A stretch of DNA of 26,292 nt from assembly GCA_964587165.1 (NCBI GenBank), contig CAZPKH010000025.1, forward strand, positions 1-26,292, read 5' to 3'. This document shows positions 16,490 through 23,863 of the stretch, piece by piece. The notes under the pieces were generated by a model. It did not search any database and was not told where the DNA came from. It saw only the letters and a program-made list of their open reading frames with translations. The DNA comes from CAZPKH01 sp964587165 (GTDB lineage Bacteria; Bacteroidota; Bacteroidia; Bacteroidales; Muribaculaceae). The translations under genes and the position numbers were made by a program. The first letter of the stretch is position 1; each line of letters begins with the position of its first letter.

Positions 16490-17606
16490 ATGATTACTCA
16501 GGAACAATTAAAAGAGACTTTTGAGCGCAAGCTGGCGCTGAGGAGGTATCTTTGACATCGACAGCAAGAAAATAGAAGTCGAAGAAGAAGAGCTGCGCAC
16601 ACATGTGCCTGACTTCTGGGAGCATCCCGAAGCTGCGCAGCGACAGATGAAAAAAATCAAGGATATTCAGGCCTGGATCGAGGGGTACGAGGAGATCGAA
16701 AAAGCCGTCGACGAGCTTCAGCTCGCATACGATTTCATCAAGGAAGGGCTTGTAGAGGAAGAAGAGCTCGACGCGATGTATGCCTCGGTGATCGAGAAAA
16801 TCGAAGCCCTCGAGCTCCGCAACATGCTCCGCCGCGAGGAGGACAAGCTCGGCGTCGTGCTCAAGATCAACTCGGGCGCCGGAGGTACCGAGAGTCAGGA
16901 CTGGGCTCAGATGCTTATGCGCATGTACCTGCGCTACTGCGAGAAGCACGGCTACAAGACATCGATAGCCAACTTGCTCGAAGGCGACGAAGCCGGTATA
17001 AAATCGTGCACCATAAATGTGGAGGGCGATTTCGCATACGGCTATCTCAAGAGCGAGAACGGTGTGCACCGTCTGGTGCGCGTGTCGCCCTACAACGCTC
17101 AGGGCAAGCGCATGACATCGTTTGCCTCCGTATTCGTCACCCCTCTGGTCGACGACACAATCGAGGTGAAGGTCGAGCCGGCGCTGCTGTCGTGGGACAC
17201 CTTCCGCTCCGGAGGTGCCGGCGGTCAGAACGTCAACAAGGTAGAGTCTGGCGTACGCCTGCGCTACCAGTTCACCGACCCCCATACCGGCGAGAAGGAG
17301 GAGATACTGATCGAGAATACCGAGACCCGCGACCAGCCCAAAAACAAAGAGAATGCTCTGAGACAGCTGCGGTCGATACTCTACGATAAGGAGCTGAAAT
17401 ACCGTATGGCCGAACAGGCCAAGGTGGAGGCCGGCAAGATGAAGATCGAATGGGGCTCGCAGATCCGCTCGTATGTGTTCGACGACCGTCGTGTGAAAGA
17501 CCACCGCACCGGCTATCAGACCTCAGATGTAGGCGGGGTGATGGACGGCGACATCGACGCTTTCATCAAAGCATTCCTCATGGAATTCGCCAAGGACTCT
17601 GAATAA
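16490..17606 (+). CDS. prfB: Peptide chain release factor 2 with programmed +1 frameshift
   Basis: RF2 ends translation at UGA and UAA codons. The gene is read in two frames: 16490-16552 (21 codons, 'MITQEQLKETFERKLALRRYL'-like leader, one codon beyond limit omitted here) then, skipping T16553, 16554-17606, giving 371 aa, the usual RF2 size. The peptidyl-tRNA hydrolysis motif GGQ is at residues 244-246 ('SGGAGGQNVNK'). The stop-codon recognition tripeptide, SPF in E. coli RF2, reads S199-P200-Y201 ('RVSPYNAQGKR'). The only in-frame ATG of the long frame (16605) would lose about 38 residues, so the frameshifted start is preferred. It is first in a prfB-rfbC-rpoN cluster with its own promoter. 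Expression is autoregulated through the internal UGA: low RF2 favours the frameshift. Confidence 0.95.
16541..16556 (+). promoter_or_regulatory. RF2 programmed +1 frameshift site
   Basis: AGGAGG (internal Shine-Dalgarno-like, 16541-16546) is followed by TAT, then CTT TGA C (16550-16556). Ribosomes pausing at TGA slip +1 on CTT-T and continue at GAC. The layout and spacing equal the classic E. coli prfB site. The Shine-Dalgarno-like element is notable in a phylum where ordinary starts rarely use one. Confidence 0.95.
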
Positions 17607-17625
17607 CCCGACATTTCAAACAATC

Positions 17626-18180
17626 ATGGAATTTAAAAAACTTGACATACCCGGAGTGTGGACCATCACTCCGCGCCGTTTCGGCGATGCCCGCGGCTAC
17701 TTCATGGAGTCGTTTAAACTTCAGGAATTTATCGACCACATCGGAGCTGTGGAATTTGTGCAGGACAACGAGTCGATGTCGACACGCGGTGTGCTGCGGG
17801 GTCTCCACTTCCAGAAAGGGGAATGGAGCCAGGCCAAGCTCGTCAGAGTGTCGCAGGGTGCGGTGCTCGATGTGGCTGTCGATCTGCGCAAGGACTCGCC
17901 CACGTTCGGCCATCATGTAGCCGTCGAGCTTACCGCTGAAAACGGCCGTCAGCTCTTCATACCGCGCGGTTTCGCTCACGGATTCCTCGTGCTGAGCGAC
18001 ACTGCCCAGTTTCAGTACAAGGTAGACAACGTATATGCACCTCAGGCCGAGGCCACTCTGCGCTTCGATGATCCGGCTCTCGGCATCGAATGGCCCTCGC
18101 TCGAAGGCGTAGAGCTCAACCTCTCGCCCAAAGATCTCAAAGGCATATCTCTTGCCGAGGTAGAGCCCTTCGAGCTCTGA
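17626..18180 (+). CDS. rfbC: dTDP-4-dehydrorhamnose 3,5-epimerase
   Basis: A 184-aa cupin enzyme that epimerises C3 and C5 of dTDP-4-dehydro-6-deoxyglucose, the third step of dTDP-L-rhamnose synthesis for surface polysaccharide. Visible family features: 'PRRFGDARGYFMESF' (about 16-30), the catalytic His61 in 'LRGLHFQ', 'VAVDLRKDSPTFG' (about 83-95), 'IPRGFAHGFLVLSD' (about 112-125), Tyr131 in 'QYKVDNVY' and Asp170 in 'LSPKDL' as probable partner of His61. Length is standard. It starts 19 nt after prfB and ends 24 nt before rpoN, so it is probably cotranscribed with them; the other rhamnose genes (rfbA, B, D) are not in the window. Confidence 0.95.
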   Translation: MEFKKLDIPGVWTITPRRFGDARGYFMESFKLQEFIDHIGAVEFVQDNESMSTRGVLRGLHFQKGEWSQAKLVRVSQGAVLDVAVDLRKDSPTFGHHVAVELTAENGRQLFIPRGFAHGFLVLSDTAQFQYKVDNVYAPQAEATLRFDDPALGIEWPSLEGVELNLSPKDLKGISLAEVEPFEL

Positions 18181-18204
18181 TAATACACCCTTTTTTCAAG
18201 CATC

Positions 18205-19575
18205 ATGCCTTCGCGCTCCACACTGCAGCTGTCCGGCGAGCTTCGCCAGCAGCAGAGCCTCTCTCCGCTGCAGGTGCGCTATGGCCGGATGCTTGAGATG
18301 TCGGGGCCTGAGATCGAGGAGGCCGTGCGTACAGAGCTCGACGACAACCCCGCTCTCGAACTGGCCGACGGCACCGAGCGTTGGGAGGCCAACGAGCGGA
18401 CGCCTCGCTACAGCACGCAATCGGTAGATGTCGACGAAGCCCGGGTAGTAGCTTCCGAGTCGTCGCTTGCCGAACACCTTGAGCGACAGCTTGGCGAGAC
18501 GTCGCTTGGCGCCGACCCGCACATGCAGCTTGTGGCTGAGTATGTGATCGGCAGCCTCGACACCAACGGCTACCTCACCCGCACGCCGCAAGCCATAGCC
18601 GGCGACATAGCGCTGGCCGAGGGGGTCGACACCGACGCTGCCGAGGTGCAGCGCGCCATCGACATAATCCGTTCGCTCGATCCTGCCGGCGTAGGCGCTA
18701 CGTCGCTGCGCGACTGCCTGATGCTTCAGCTCGACCGTATCGCAGATACCGACAGCTCCGTGGTCGTGGCCCGCAAGATAGTAGGTCAACACTTCGAGCT
18801 GCTCTCCAAGATGCACTGGGACCGTCTGCGCCAGGCTTTGGGCGTGGACCGCGAGACCCTCTCCGCCGCTCTCGACCGCATACGCTCGCTCAACCCAAAG
18901 CCCGGGAGTGCCTTCGGAGCGACAAAAGAGCAGGGCGTGGCTGCTGATTTCCACGTCGAGGCCGACCCTGACGGCACTGTTCATCTGACGGTGCTCAACA
19001 GTGTGCCCGAGCTTCGTCTGTCCGAATCTTTTGCTCCCGACGCTTCGTTGCCGAAAGAGCCGCAGAGCAGGCGGGACGCAAAGGCCGGCATAGATTTCAT
19101 CCGCAACAAACGCGGCGAGGCCGAAGCATTCATGCGTATACTTCGGATGCGCCAATCCACGCTTTTTGCGGTGATGTCGGCGATAGTGTCGCTTCAGAAA
19201 CAGTTTTTCGTGACTGAAGATCCAGCCGATCTCCGGCCGATGGTGATACGCGATATAGCAGCCCTCACAGGCTACGATGCGTCGGTGATCTCCCGCTCTA
19301 CTGCAGGCAAATACGTATCAACCCCCACAGCCATATACCCGCTGCGGTATCTCTTCAACGAGGCTCCGGTGTCCGACCGTACCGAGGTGAGCCGCCACGC
19401 GGTGCACGATGCGCTGCGGTCGATTATCGAGGCCGAAGATCCGTCGCACCCCCTCCCCGACGACGCTCTGGCCGAAGCTCTGGCAGCCCGTGGATTTGCA
19501 ATAGCACGGCGCACGGTGGCAAAATATCGCGAGCAAATGGGTTATCCCGTAGCACGTCTTCGTAAAAAAATATGA
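18205..19575 (+). CDS. rpoN: RNA polymerase sigma-54 factor
   Basis: A 456-aa sigma-54 that directs RNA polymerase to -24/-12 promoters and needs an AAA+ activator. Region I is Gln/Leu-rich at the N-terminus ('TLQLSGELRQQQSLSPLQVR', about 6-25) followed by 'EIEEAVRTELDDNPALE'. The core-binding domain has 'EYVIGSLDTNGYLTR' (about 112-126). The C-terminal DNA-binding part has the helix-turn-helix 'TGYDASVISRSTAGKYVSTP' and the diagnostic RpoN box 'ARRTVAKYRE' at 434-443. It is slightly shorter than the E. coli protein because of a short region II. It is third in the prfB-rfbC-rpoN cluster. The stop codon lies 3 nt before an inverted-repeat element. Confidence 0.96.
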   Translation: MPSRSTLQLSGELRQQQSLSPLQVRYGRMLEMSGPEIEEAVRTELDDNPALELADGTERWEANERTPRYSTQSVDVDEARVVASESSLAEHLERQLGETSLGADPHMQLVAEYVIGSLDTNGYLTRTPQAIAGDIALAEGVDTDAAEVQRAIDIIRSLDPAGVGATSLRDCLMLQLDRIADTDSSVVVARKIVGQHFELLSKMHWDRLRQALGVDRETLSAALDRIRSLNPKPGSAFGATKEQGVAADFHVEADPDGTVHLTVLNSVPELRLSESFAPDASLPKEPQSRRDAKAGIDFIRNKRGEAEAFMRILRMRQSTLFAVMSAIVSLQKQFFVTEDPADLRPMVIRDIAALTGYDASVISRSTAGKYVSTPTAIYPLRYLFNEAPVSDRTEVSRHAVHDALRSIIEAEDPSHPLPDDALAEALAARGFAIARRTVAKYREQMGYPVARLRKKI

Positions 19576-19578
19576 CTA

Positions 19579-19833
19579 AGAGCCTGTCATATAATAAATG
19601 TTAAATTCTGAGTCTCAGTAACATTTTCTTGCTGTTCAGGCTTGATTAAAAATTAATTATTTTAATGATTTTTTGTCATTTTCCTTTAGATAGTTTCTTC
19701 AGCCTCGGTCCCTCTTTGGTCTATTCTGCTGATCTCTGCGGTCGTGTACATCAAGTACACTCCCTTATCGCTAAACAGAATAGCCTCAAAGATAGACCGC
19801 TCAGAATTTAATATTTATTATATGACAGGCTAT
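19579..19833 (-). repeat. MITE-like inverted-repeat element, copy 2 (inverted)
   Basis: A 255-bp element related to the one at 14044-14277 but in reverse orientation. Its termini form a 32-bp inverted repeat with one mismatch (19581-19612 with 19800-19831), beginning AGCCTGTCATATAATAAAT, different from copy 1. The shared core includes GCGGTC at 19738-19743, GTGTAC-ATCAA-GTACAC at 19744-19760, GACCGC at 19795-19800, and blocks such as TAGACCAAAGAG read on the minus strand. TTCTTGCTGTTCAGG near the left end also matches copy 1. An extra CTGAGTCTCAG palindrome follows the left terminus. No coding capacity. It fills the whole gap between rpoN and the PAP2-like gene and overlaps the first codons of the latter. 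Confidence 0.85.
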
Positions 19834-20433
19834 AAGATTTCACGCATACTCAGTATAATTTTCAGCCCGCTGATAGTGCCGACATACGCTCTGGCACTGG
19901 TGATGTTCACCTCTTTCATGGCCGTTCTCCCTCACGGGGTGCTCTGGGTGATAGTGGCCGTCATCGCCCTTACCACGGCTGCTCTCCCTTTGGGGGCGCT
20001 TCTGGTGCTCAGACGGCTCGGCATGATCACCGACCTCGACGTGAGCGACCGCTCGCAGCGCCTGCTACCGATCCTCATCATCCTGATATGCTACGCATCG
20101 TCGTGGCTGTTTCTGTCCAATCTGCAGACTCCCCCGCCGGTGCTGAGGATGTGGACAGGCGCTATCGTCGCCACACTTCTCATACTGCTGATCTCGCCGG
20201 CATGGAAGATCTCGGCCCACTGCGCCGCAATGGGCGCGATGGCGTGTATGATCGGGCTGGAGATGTCGCGCATGTTGACCGTTTGCAATCTTTTCCCTAT
20301 CTTTGTGGTATCGCTGCTGCTCACCGGCGCTGTCGCCTCGGCACGCGTGTGGCTCGGATGCCACACCGTGATGCAGACCATAGCCGGCGCTGTTCTGGGA
20401 GCGGCAGCCATAGCAGTTTCGTTTTTTATCTGA
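19822..20433 (+). CDS. PAP2-like integral membrane protein
   Basis: A 203-aa multi-pass membrane protein resembling Bacteroidales PAP2-family (phosphatidic-acid-phosphatase-like) proteins. Hydrophobic segments cover most of the chain. Residues matching the family are 'SDRSQRLLPIL' (motif 1 area), 'WKISAHCAAMG' (in place of PSGH) and 'ARVWLGCHTVMQTIAGAVLG' (motif 3 area with its His). The catalytic motifs are degenerate, so enzymatic activity is uncertain. The open frame extends back to 19744, but that part is repeat-element sequence; I chose the ATG at 19822, which gives 'MTGYKISRILSIIFSPLIVP' as expected for the family. This ATG lies within the terminal repeat of the upstream element. purE follows after 26 nt. 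Confidence 0.75.
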   Translation: MTGYKISRILSIIFSPLIVPTYALALVMFTSFMAVLPHGVLWVIVAVIALTTAALPLGALLVLRRLGMITDLDVSDRSQRLLPILIILICYASSWLFLSNLQTPPPVLRMWTGAIVATLLILLISPAWKISAHCAAMGAMACMIGLEMSRMLTVCNLFPIFVVSLLLTGAVASARVWLGCHTVMQTIAGAVLGAAAIAVSFFI

Positions 20434-20459
20434 TAAATAATTTACAAGACTCCATTTAC

Positions 20460-20966
20460 ATGACACCGAAAGTAAGCATTATAATGGGATCGACGTCCGA
20501 TCTCGCAGTGATGGAACGCGCAGCCAAATTCCTCGATCAGATGCAAGTGCCGTTCGAGATCAACGCCCTCTCGGCACACCGTACTCCTGCCGCTGTCGAA
20601 CAGTTTGCCCGTACGGCTGCTTCGCGCGGAGTTGAGGTCATAATCGCCGGTGCCGGTATGGCGGCCGCTCTCCCCGGTGTGATCGCCGCACTGACACCGC
20701 TGCCGGTGATAGGGGTGCCTATCAGCTCCACCCTGCAGGGTATGGATGCCCTGCTTGCCATCGTACAGATGCCTCCCGGCATCCCGGTAGCGACAGTAGC
20801 TGTCGACGGTGCCATGAATGCGGCCGTGCTTGCCGTGCGCATCCTTGCTCTTGCCGACAAAGCACTCGCCGGGCGCTACAACGCTTATTGCGACGAGCTG
20901 CCGCGCAAGATCGAGAAAGCTAACGCTGATCTTGCCAAGGTGCAGTACCAATACAAGACCAACTGA
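20460..20966 (+). CDS. purE: N5-carboxyaminoimidazole ribonucleotide mutase
   Basis: A 168-aa PurE class I, which converts N5-CAIR to CAIR in purine biosynthesis. Motifs: 'GSTSDLAVM' at 10-18 (phosphate binding), 'SAHRTP' at 38-43 with the catalytic His40, 'IAGAGMAAALPGVIA' (about 62-76) and 'GVPISSTLQGMDALLAIVQMP' region (about 82-102; motif cut here at 20 residues: VPISSTLQGMDALLAIVQMP). Length and composition are standard. The ATG at 20460 is chosen over longer upstream frames because those overlap the membrane protein gene and add no conserved sequence. It is followed by ispG after 47 nt; no purK is in the window. Confidence 0.95.
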   Translation: MTPKVSIIMGSTSDLAVMERAAKFLDQMQVPFEINALSAHRTPAAVEQFARTAASRGVEVIIAGAGMAAALPGVIAALTPLPVIGVPISSTLQGMDALLAIVQMPPGIPVATVAVDGAMNAAVLAVRILALADKALAGRYNAYCDELPRKIEKANADLAKVQYQYKTN

Positions 20967-21013
20967 TACTCCCCCCTCTGTCGACTCACTCCATAACCCA
21001 TCCTACCACTACC

Positions 21014-22696
21014 ATGAGTGTATTTGACTACAAACGGCGCCCGACAGTGAGCGTCAACGTCGGTGGCATACCGCTGGGCTCAGACCACCCGATACGCATA
21101 CAGTCGATGACCTCGACATCGACCATGGATACCGATGCCTCCGTGGCGCAGTGCATGCGCATTGCCGCCGCCGGTGCCGACTATATCCGCCTGACGGCGC
21201 AAGGCGTACGCGAGGCTGAGAATCTTGGCGTTATCTCCGAGCAGATGCGCCGCCAGTGTGTCGACGTGCCTCTGATAGCCGACATTCATTTCAACCCCAA
21301 GGCAGCTTTCACCGCAGCAAGGATGATCGAGAAGGTGCGTATCAATCCCGGCAACTTCGTCGACCCGGGGCGCACTTTTGTGAAACTCGACTTCACCGAC
21401 GAGGAGTATGCCGAGGAGATAAAGAAGATAGAGCGCACTCTGGTACCGTTTCTTGAACTCTGCCGCCAGCACAACACGGCTATCCGCATAGGTGTGAACC
21501 ACGGCTCGCTCTCCGATCGCATCATGAGCCGCTACGGCGACACACCCGCCGGCATGGTCGAGAGCGCCATGGAGTTTCTGCGCGTATGCGTGGCTCACGA
21601 TTTCATGGATGTGGTGATCTCGATCAAAGCGTCGAATGTTGCGGTAATGGTAGAGACCGTGCGTCGGCTCGTGGCCGAGATGGATCGCGAGGACATGCAC
21701 TTCCCGCTGCATCTGGGCGTTACGGAAGCGGGCGACGGCGACGACGGGCGCATAAAAAGCGCCGTGGGTATAGGGACACTCCTCGCCGAGGGTATAGGCG
21801 ATACAATCCGGGTGTCGCTCAGCGAAGATCCCGAGCGCGAAGTGCCTGTGGCGGCTGCTCTTGTAGAGTACATCGGGCGGATGGCCGATGCTGAGGCCAT
21901 AGAAGGCGAATATGCGCCCGGCTACGATCCGATCCGCCCCGAGCGGCGTCGCTCCACAGCGGCTGCTTCAGCCCCCATTGGGGGAGGATCGACACCGGCG
22001 GTCGGTGGCCTCGATATTGATGCCGACACAGTAGGCTCCTGGCCGAGGATTGACGCCCCGGCCTCGCCTGAGCAGATACTTCAGCTCACCGAAGGTGTAG
22101 CGGAGCGGCCTATCGTTATTACTACAGCGTCGGCAAACTTCTCAGGCACCGTAGCCGCCACCCTCCATGCCATGATGGCAGCAGAGATCACCAACCCGGT
22201 GATGCTCTACAAAGATTACGGCGACACGCCCGCCGATATGGTGCGCCTTCAGGCTGCCGTCGATTTCGGCGCGCTGCTGATGAATGGATTTGCCGACGGA
22301 CTGATGATCGACTCTGCGACAATGACCCGCGACGAGCTCGACGAGCTGGCTCTCAGCATCCTCCAAGCCGCCCGACTGCGCATCAGCCATACCGAGTTCA
22401 TATCATGCCCCGGCTGCGGACGCACCATGTTCGACCTTCAGACCACACTCGCACAGGTGCGTGAAGCTACCCGGCATCTCACCGGTCTGAAAATCGGTGT
22501 GATGGGGTGCATCGTCAACGGTCCCGGCGAGATGGCCGATGCCGACTACGGCTATGTCGGCGCCGCCGCCGGCAAGGTGACACTCTACAAGGGGCGCACA
22601 CCTATCGAAAAAAATATTCCCGCCTCAGAAGCCATACCTCGGTTGATAGCGCTTATCAAGGAGGGGGGCGACTGGGTAGACCCTGTGGCCGAGTAA
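21014..22696 (+). CDS. ispG: 4-hydroxy-3-methylbut-2-enyl-diphosphate synthase (long form)
   Basis: A 560-aa [4Fe-4S] enzyme of the MEP isoprenoid pathway that converts MEcPP to HMBPP. The N-terminal TIM barrel (about 1-285) has 'GSDHPIRIQSMTSTSTMDTD', 'PLIADIHFNPKAA', 'IRIGVNHGSLSDRI' and 'LHLGVTEAGDGDDG'. The C-terminal iron-sulfur domain has ligands Cys465 and Cys468 ('SCPGCGRT'), Cys499 ('GCIVNGPGEMADADYG') and Glu506. Between them an extra region of about 150 residues corresponds to the insertion of plant-, chlamydia- and Bacteroidota-type IspG. It begins with an Ala/Gly/Ser-rich linker near 315-333 ('SAPIGGGSTPAVGG'). ribD follows after 5 nt, suggesting cotranscription. Confidence 0.95.
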   Translation: MSVFDYKRRPTVSVNVGGIPLGSDHPIRIQSMTSTSTMDTDASVAQCMRIAAAGADYIRLTAQGVREAENLGVISEQMRRQCVDVPLIADIHFNPKAAFTAARMIEKVRINPGNFVDPGRTFVKLDFTDEEYAEEIKKIERTLVPFLELCRQHNTAIRIGVNHGSLSDRIMSRYGDTPAGMVESAMEFLRVCVAHDFMDVVISIKASNVAVMVETVRRLVAEMDREDMHFPLHLGVTEAGDGDDGRIKSAVGIGTLLAEGIGDTIRVSLSEDPEREVPVAAALVEYIGRMADAEAIEGEYAPGYDPIRPERRRSTAAASAPIGGGSTPAVGGLDIDADTVGSWPRIDAPASPEQILQLTEGVAERPIVITTASANFSGTVAATLHAMMAAEITNPVMLYKDYGDTPADMVRLQAAVDFGALLMNGFADGLMIDSATMTRDELDELALSILQAARLRISHTEFISCPGCGRTMFDLQTTLAQVREATRHLTGLKIGVMGCIVNGPGEMADADYGYVGAAAGKVTLYKGRTPIEKNIPASEAIPRLIALIKEGGDWVDPVAE

Positions 22697-22701
22697 TCAG
22701 G

Positions 22702-23700
22702 ATGATAGCCGAAAGCGACATAATATACATGCGGCGCGCCATTCAGCTGGCCCGCCTCGCCGAAGGCAACGCCCGTCCGAACCCTATGGTCGGTGCGGTC
22801 GTTGCGGGCCCCGACGGATCTATCGCCGGCGAGGGGTATCACCGGCTGTGCGGTCAGGGGCACGCCGAAGTGAATGCCCTGGCACAGATCCCCGAAAGCA
22901 CCGATCTTTCGTCCTACACCATATACGTCACCCTTGAGCCCTGTGCCCATTACGGCCAGACACCGCCATGCTCGCGGCTCATACTCGAGCGCGGCGTGGG
23001 TCGCGTCGTGGTAGGCACGGTCGATCCGTTCTCGAAAGTAGGCGGCCGGGGCATCAAGATGCTGCGCGACGGCGGCGTGACAGTCGACATATTCGACCCC
23101 GAAAGCCCGATAGCATCGGAGTGTCGGGAGCTGAACCGCCGTTTTTTCACAGCCCACACCTTGCAGCGGCCTTATGTCACACTCAAATGGGCACAGAGCG
23201 CCGACGGGTATATCGACAGCCGCGACAACGGCCCGTATCGGTTTTCCACTGAGCTCTCGGGGCTTATGGTGCACCGTCTGCGCTCACATCACGACGCAAT
23301 CTTAGTGGGAAGCGGAACAATGCTTGCCGACCATCCGCGCCTGACGGTACGCTCGTGGCCGCACGCCCCCGGTCGGCAGCCGCTGCGCGTGGTGCTCGAC
23401 CGCAGCCGCCGAGTGCCCGAGCCTGAGGACGAGGGGTGGCTGATAGAACGCGACTACGACGGACTCCCCGACATGCTTCATCAGCTCTACCACCACGGAA
23501 TCACATCGCTGCTTGTCGAAGGGGGCGCCACGGTGCTACGCTCGTTTGTGGCATCCGGCCTATGGGACGAAGCCCGCGTGGAGGTAGCCCCTGTGACTCT
23601 CGGCGCGCACGGCTCGGCGCGCGCACCCCATATCTGCGCCCTCCCGGTCGCCACAACCCACATCGACTCCCGCCGCATATTCACCTTCCGCAACATCTGA
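22702..23700 (+). CDS. ribD: Bifunctional riboflavin deaminase/reductase
   Basis: A 332-aa RibD that deaminates and then reduces the pyrimidine intermediate of riboflavin synthesis. The deaminase domain (about 1-145) has zinc ligands His54, Cys81 and Cys90 and catalytic Glu56 ('GHAEVNAL', 'EPCAHYGQTPPCSRL'). The reductase domain (about 152-332) has 'RPYVTLKWAQSADGYI', 'LVGSGTMLADHPRLTVR' and 'SLLVEGGATVLRSF'. It is somewhat shorter than the E. coli enzyme (367 aa), with a compact reductase C-terminus. The frame is open upstream into ispG, but the ATG at 22702, 5 nt after the ispG stop with AGG in front, gives the normal N-terminus. No other rib gene is present and no FMN riboswitch was seen. 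Confidence 0.94.
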   Translation: MIAESDIIYMRRAIQLARLAEGNARPNPMVGAVVAGPDGSIAGEGYHRLCGQGHAEVNALAQIPESTDLSSYTIYVTLEPCAHYGQTPPCSRLILERGVGRVVVGTVDPFSKVGGRGIKMLRDGGVTVDIFDPESPIASECRELNRRFFTAHTLQRPYVTLKWAQSADGYIDSRDNGPYRFSTELSGLMVHRLRSHHDAILVGSGTMLADHPRLTVRSWPHAPGRQPLRVVLDRSRRVPEPEDEGWLIERDYDGLPDMLHQLYHHGITSLLVEGGATVLRSFVASGLWDEARVEVAPVTLGAHGSARAPHICALPVATTHIDSRRIFTFRNI

Positions 23701-23758
23701 CCGCCGAACCTTTATCTTTATTACATCCTCGGCAAGTCTGCATTTTAATTAATAATAT

Positions 23759-23789
23759 TTTGCAAAATATAATAAATTATATATATTTG
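23759..23789 (+). promoter_or_regulatory. Bacteroidota-type promoter of the 728-aa secreted protein
   Basis: TTTG at 23759-23762, a 19-nt spacer and TATATTTG at 23782-23789 match both boxes exactly, in a very A/T-rich stretch. The start codon at 23864 is 74 nt downstream, leaving an untranslated leader with no clear hairpin. Confidence 0.75.
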
Positions 23790-23863
23790 CAAAATATCGA
23801 TCATTCGTACGTATTCTACCGTCTCATCTGATATCATCCGATTGTTTCACCAAACTTAGCTAT

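Noticed and set aside
16553..16555. In-frame TGA near the start of prfB as a pseudogene mutation
   Set aside because: It is the programmed +1 frameshift stop, with the correct slippery codon and upstream AGGAGG, and the rest of the gene is intact.
16494..17504. Long minus-strand open frame (336 codons) opposite prfB
   Set aside because: Composition shadow of prfB; its translation shows no family features while the + strand encodes a complete RF2.
19787..19794. TATCTTTG on the minus strand within copy 2 as a promoter -7 box
   Set aside because: No TTTG lies 19-21 nt upstream, and copy 1 has TATCTTTT at the same place, so it is not supported as a promoter.
19744..19821. Upstream extension of the PAP2-like protein
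   Set aside because: This part is translated from the inverted-repeat element and adds a non-conserved leader; the ATG at 19822 gives the family-like N-terminus.
14044..19833. Composite transposon bounded by the two inverted elements
   Set aside because: The bracketed genes include housekeeping prfB and rpoN, and no transposase or target duplication is present, so mobilisation of the whole segment is unsupported.
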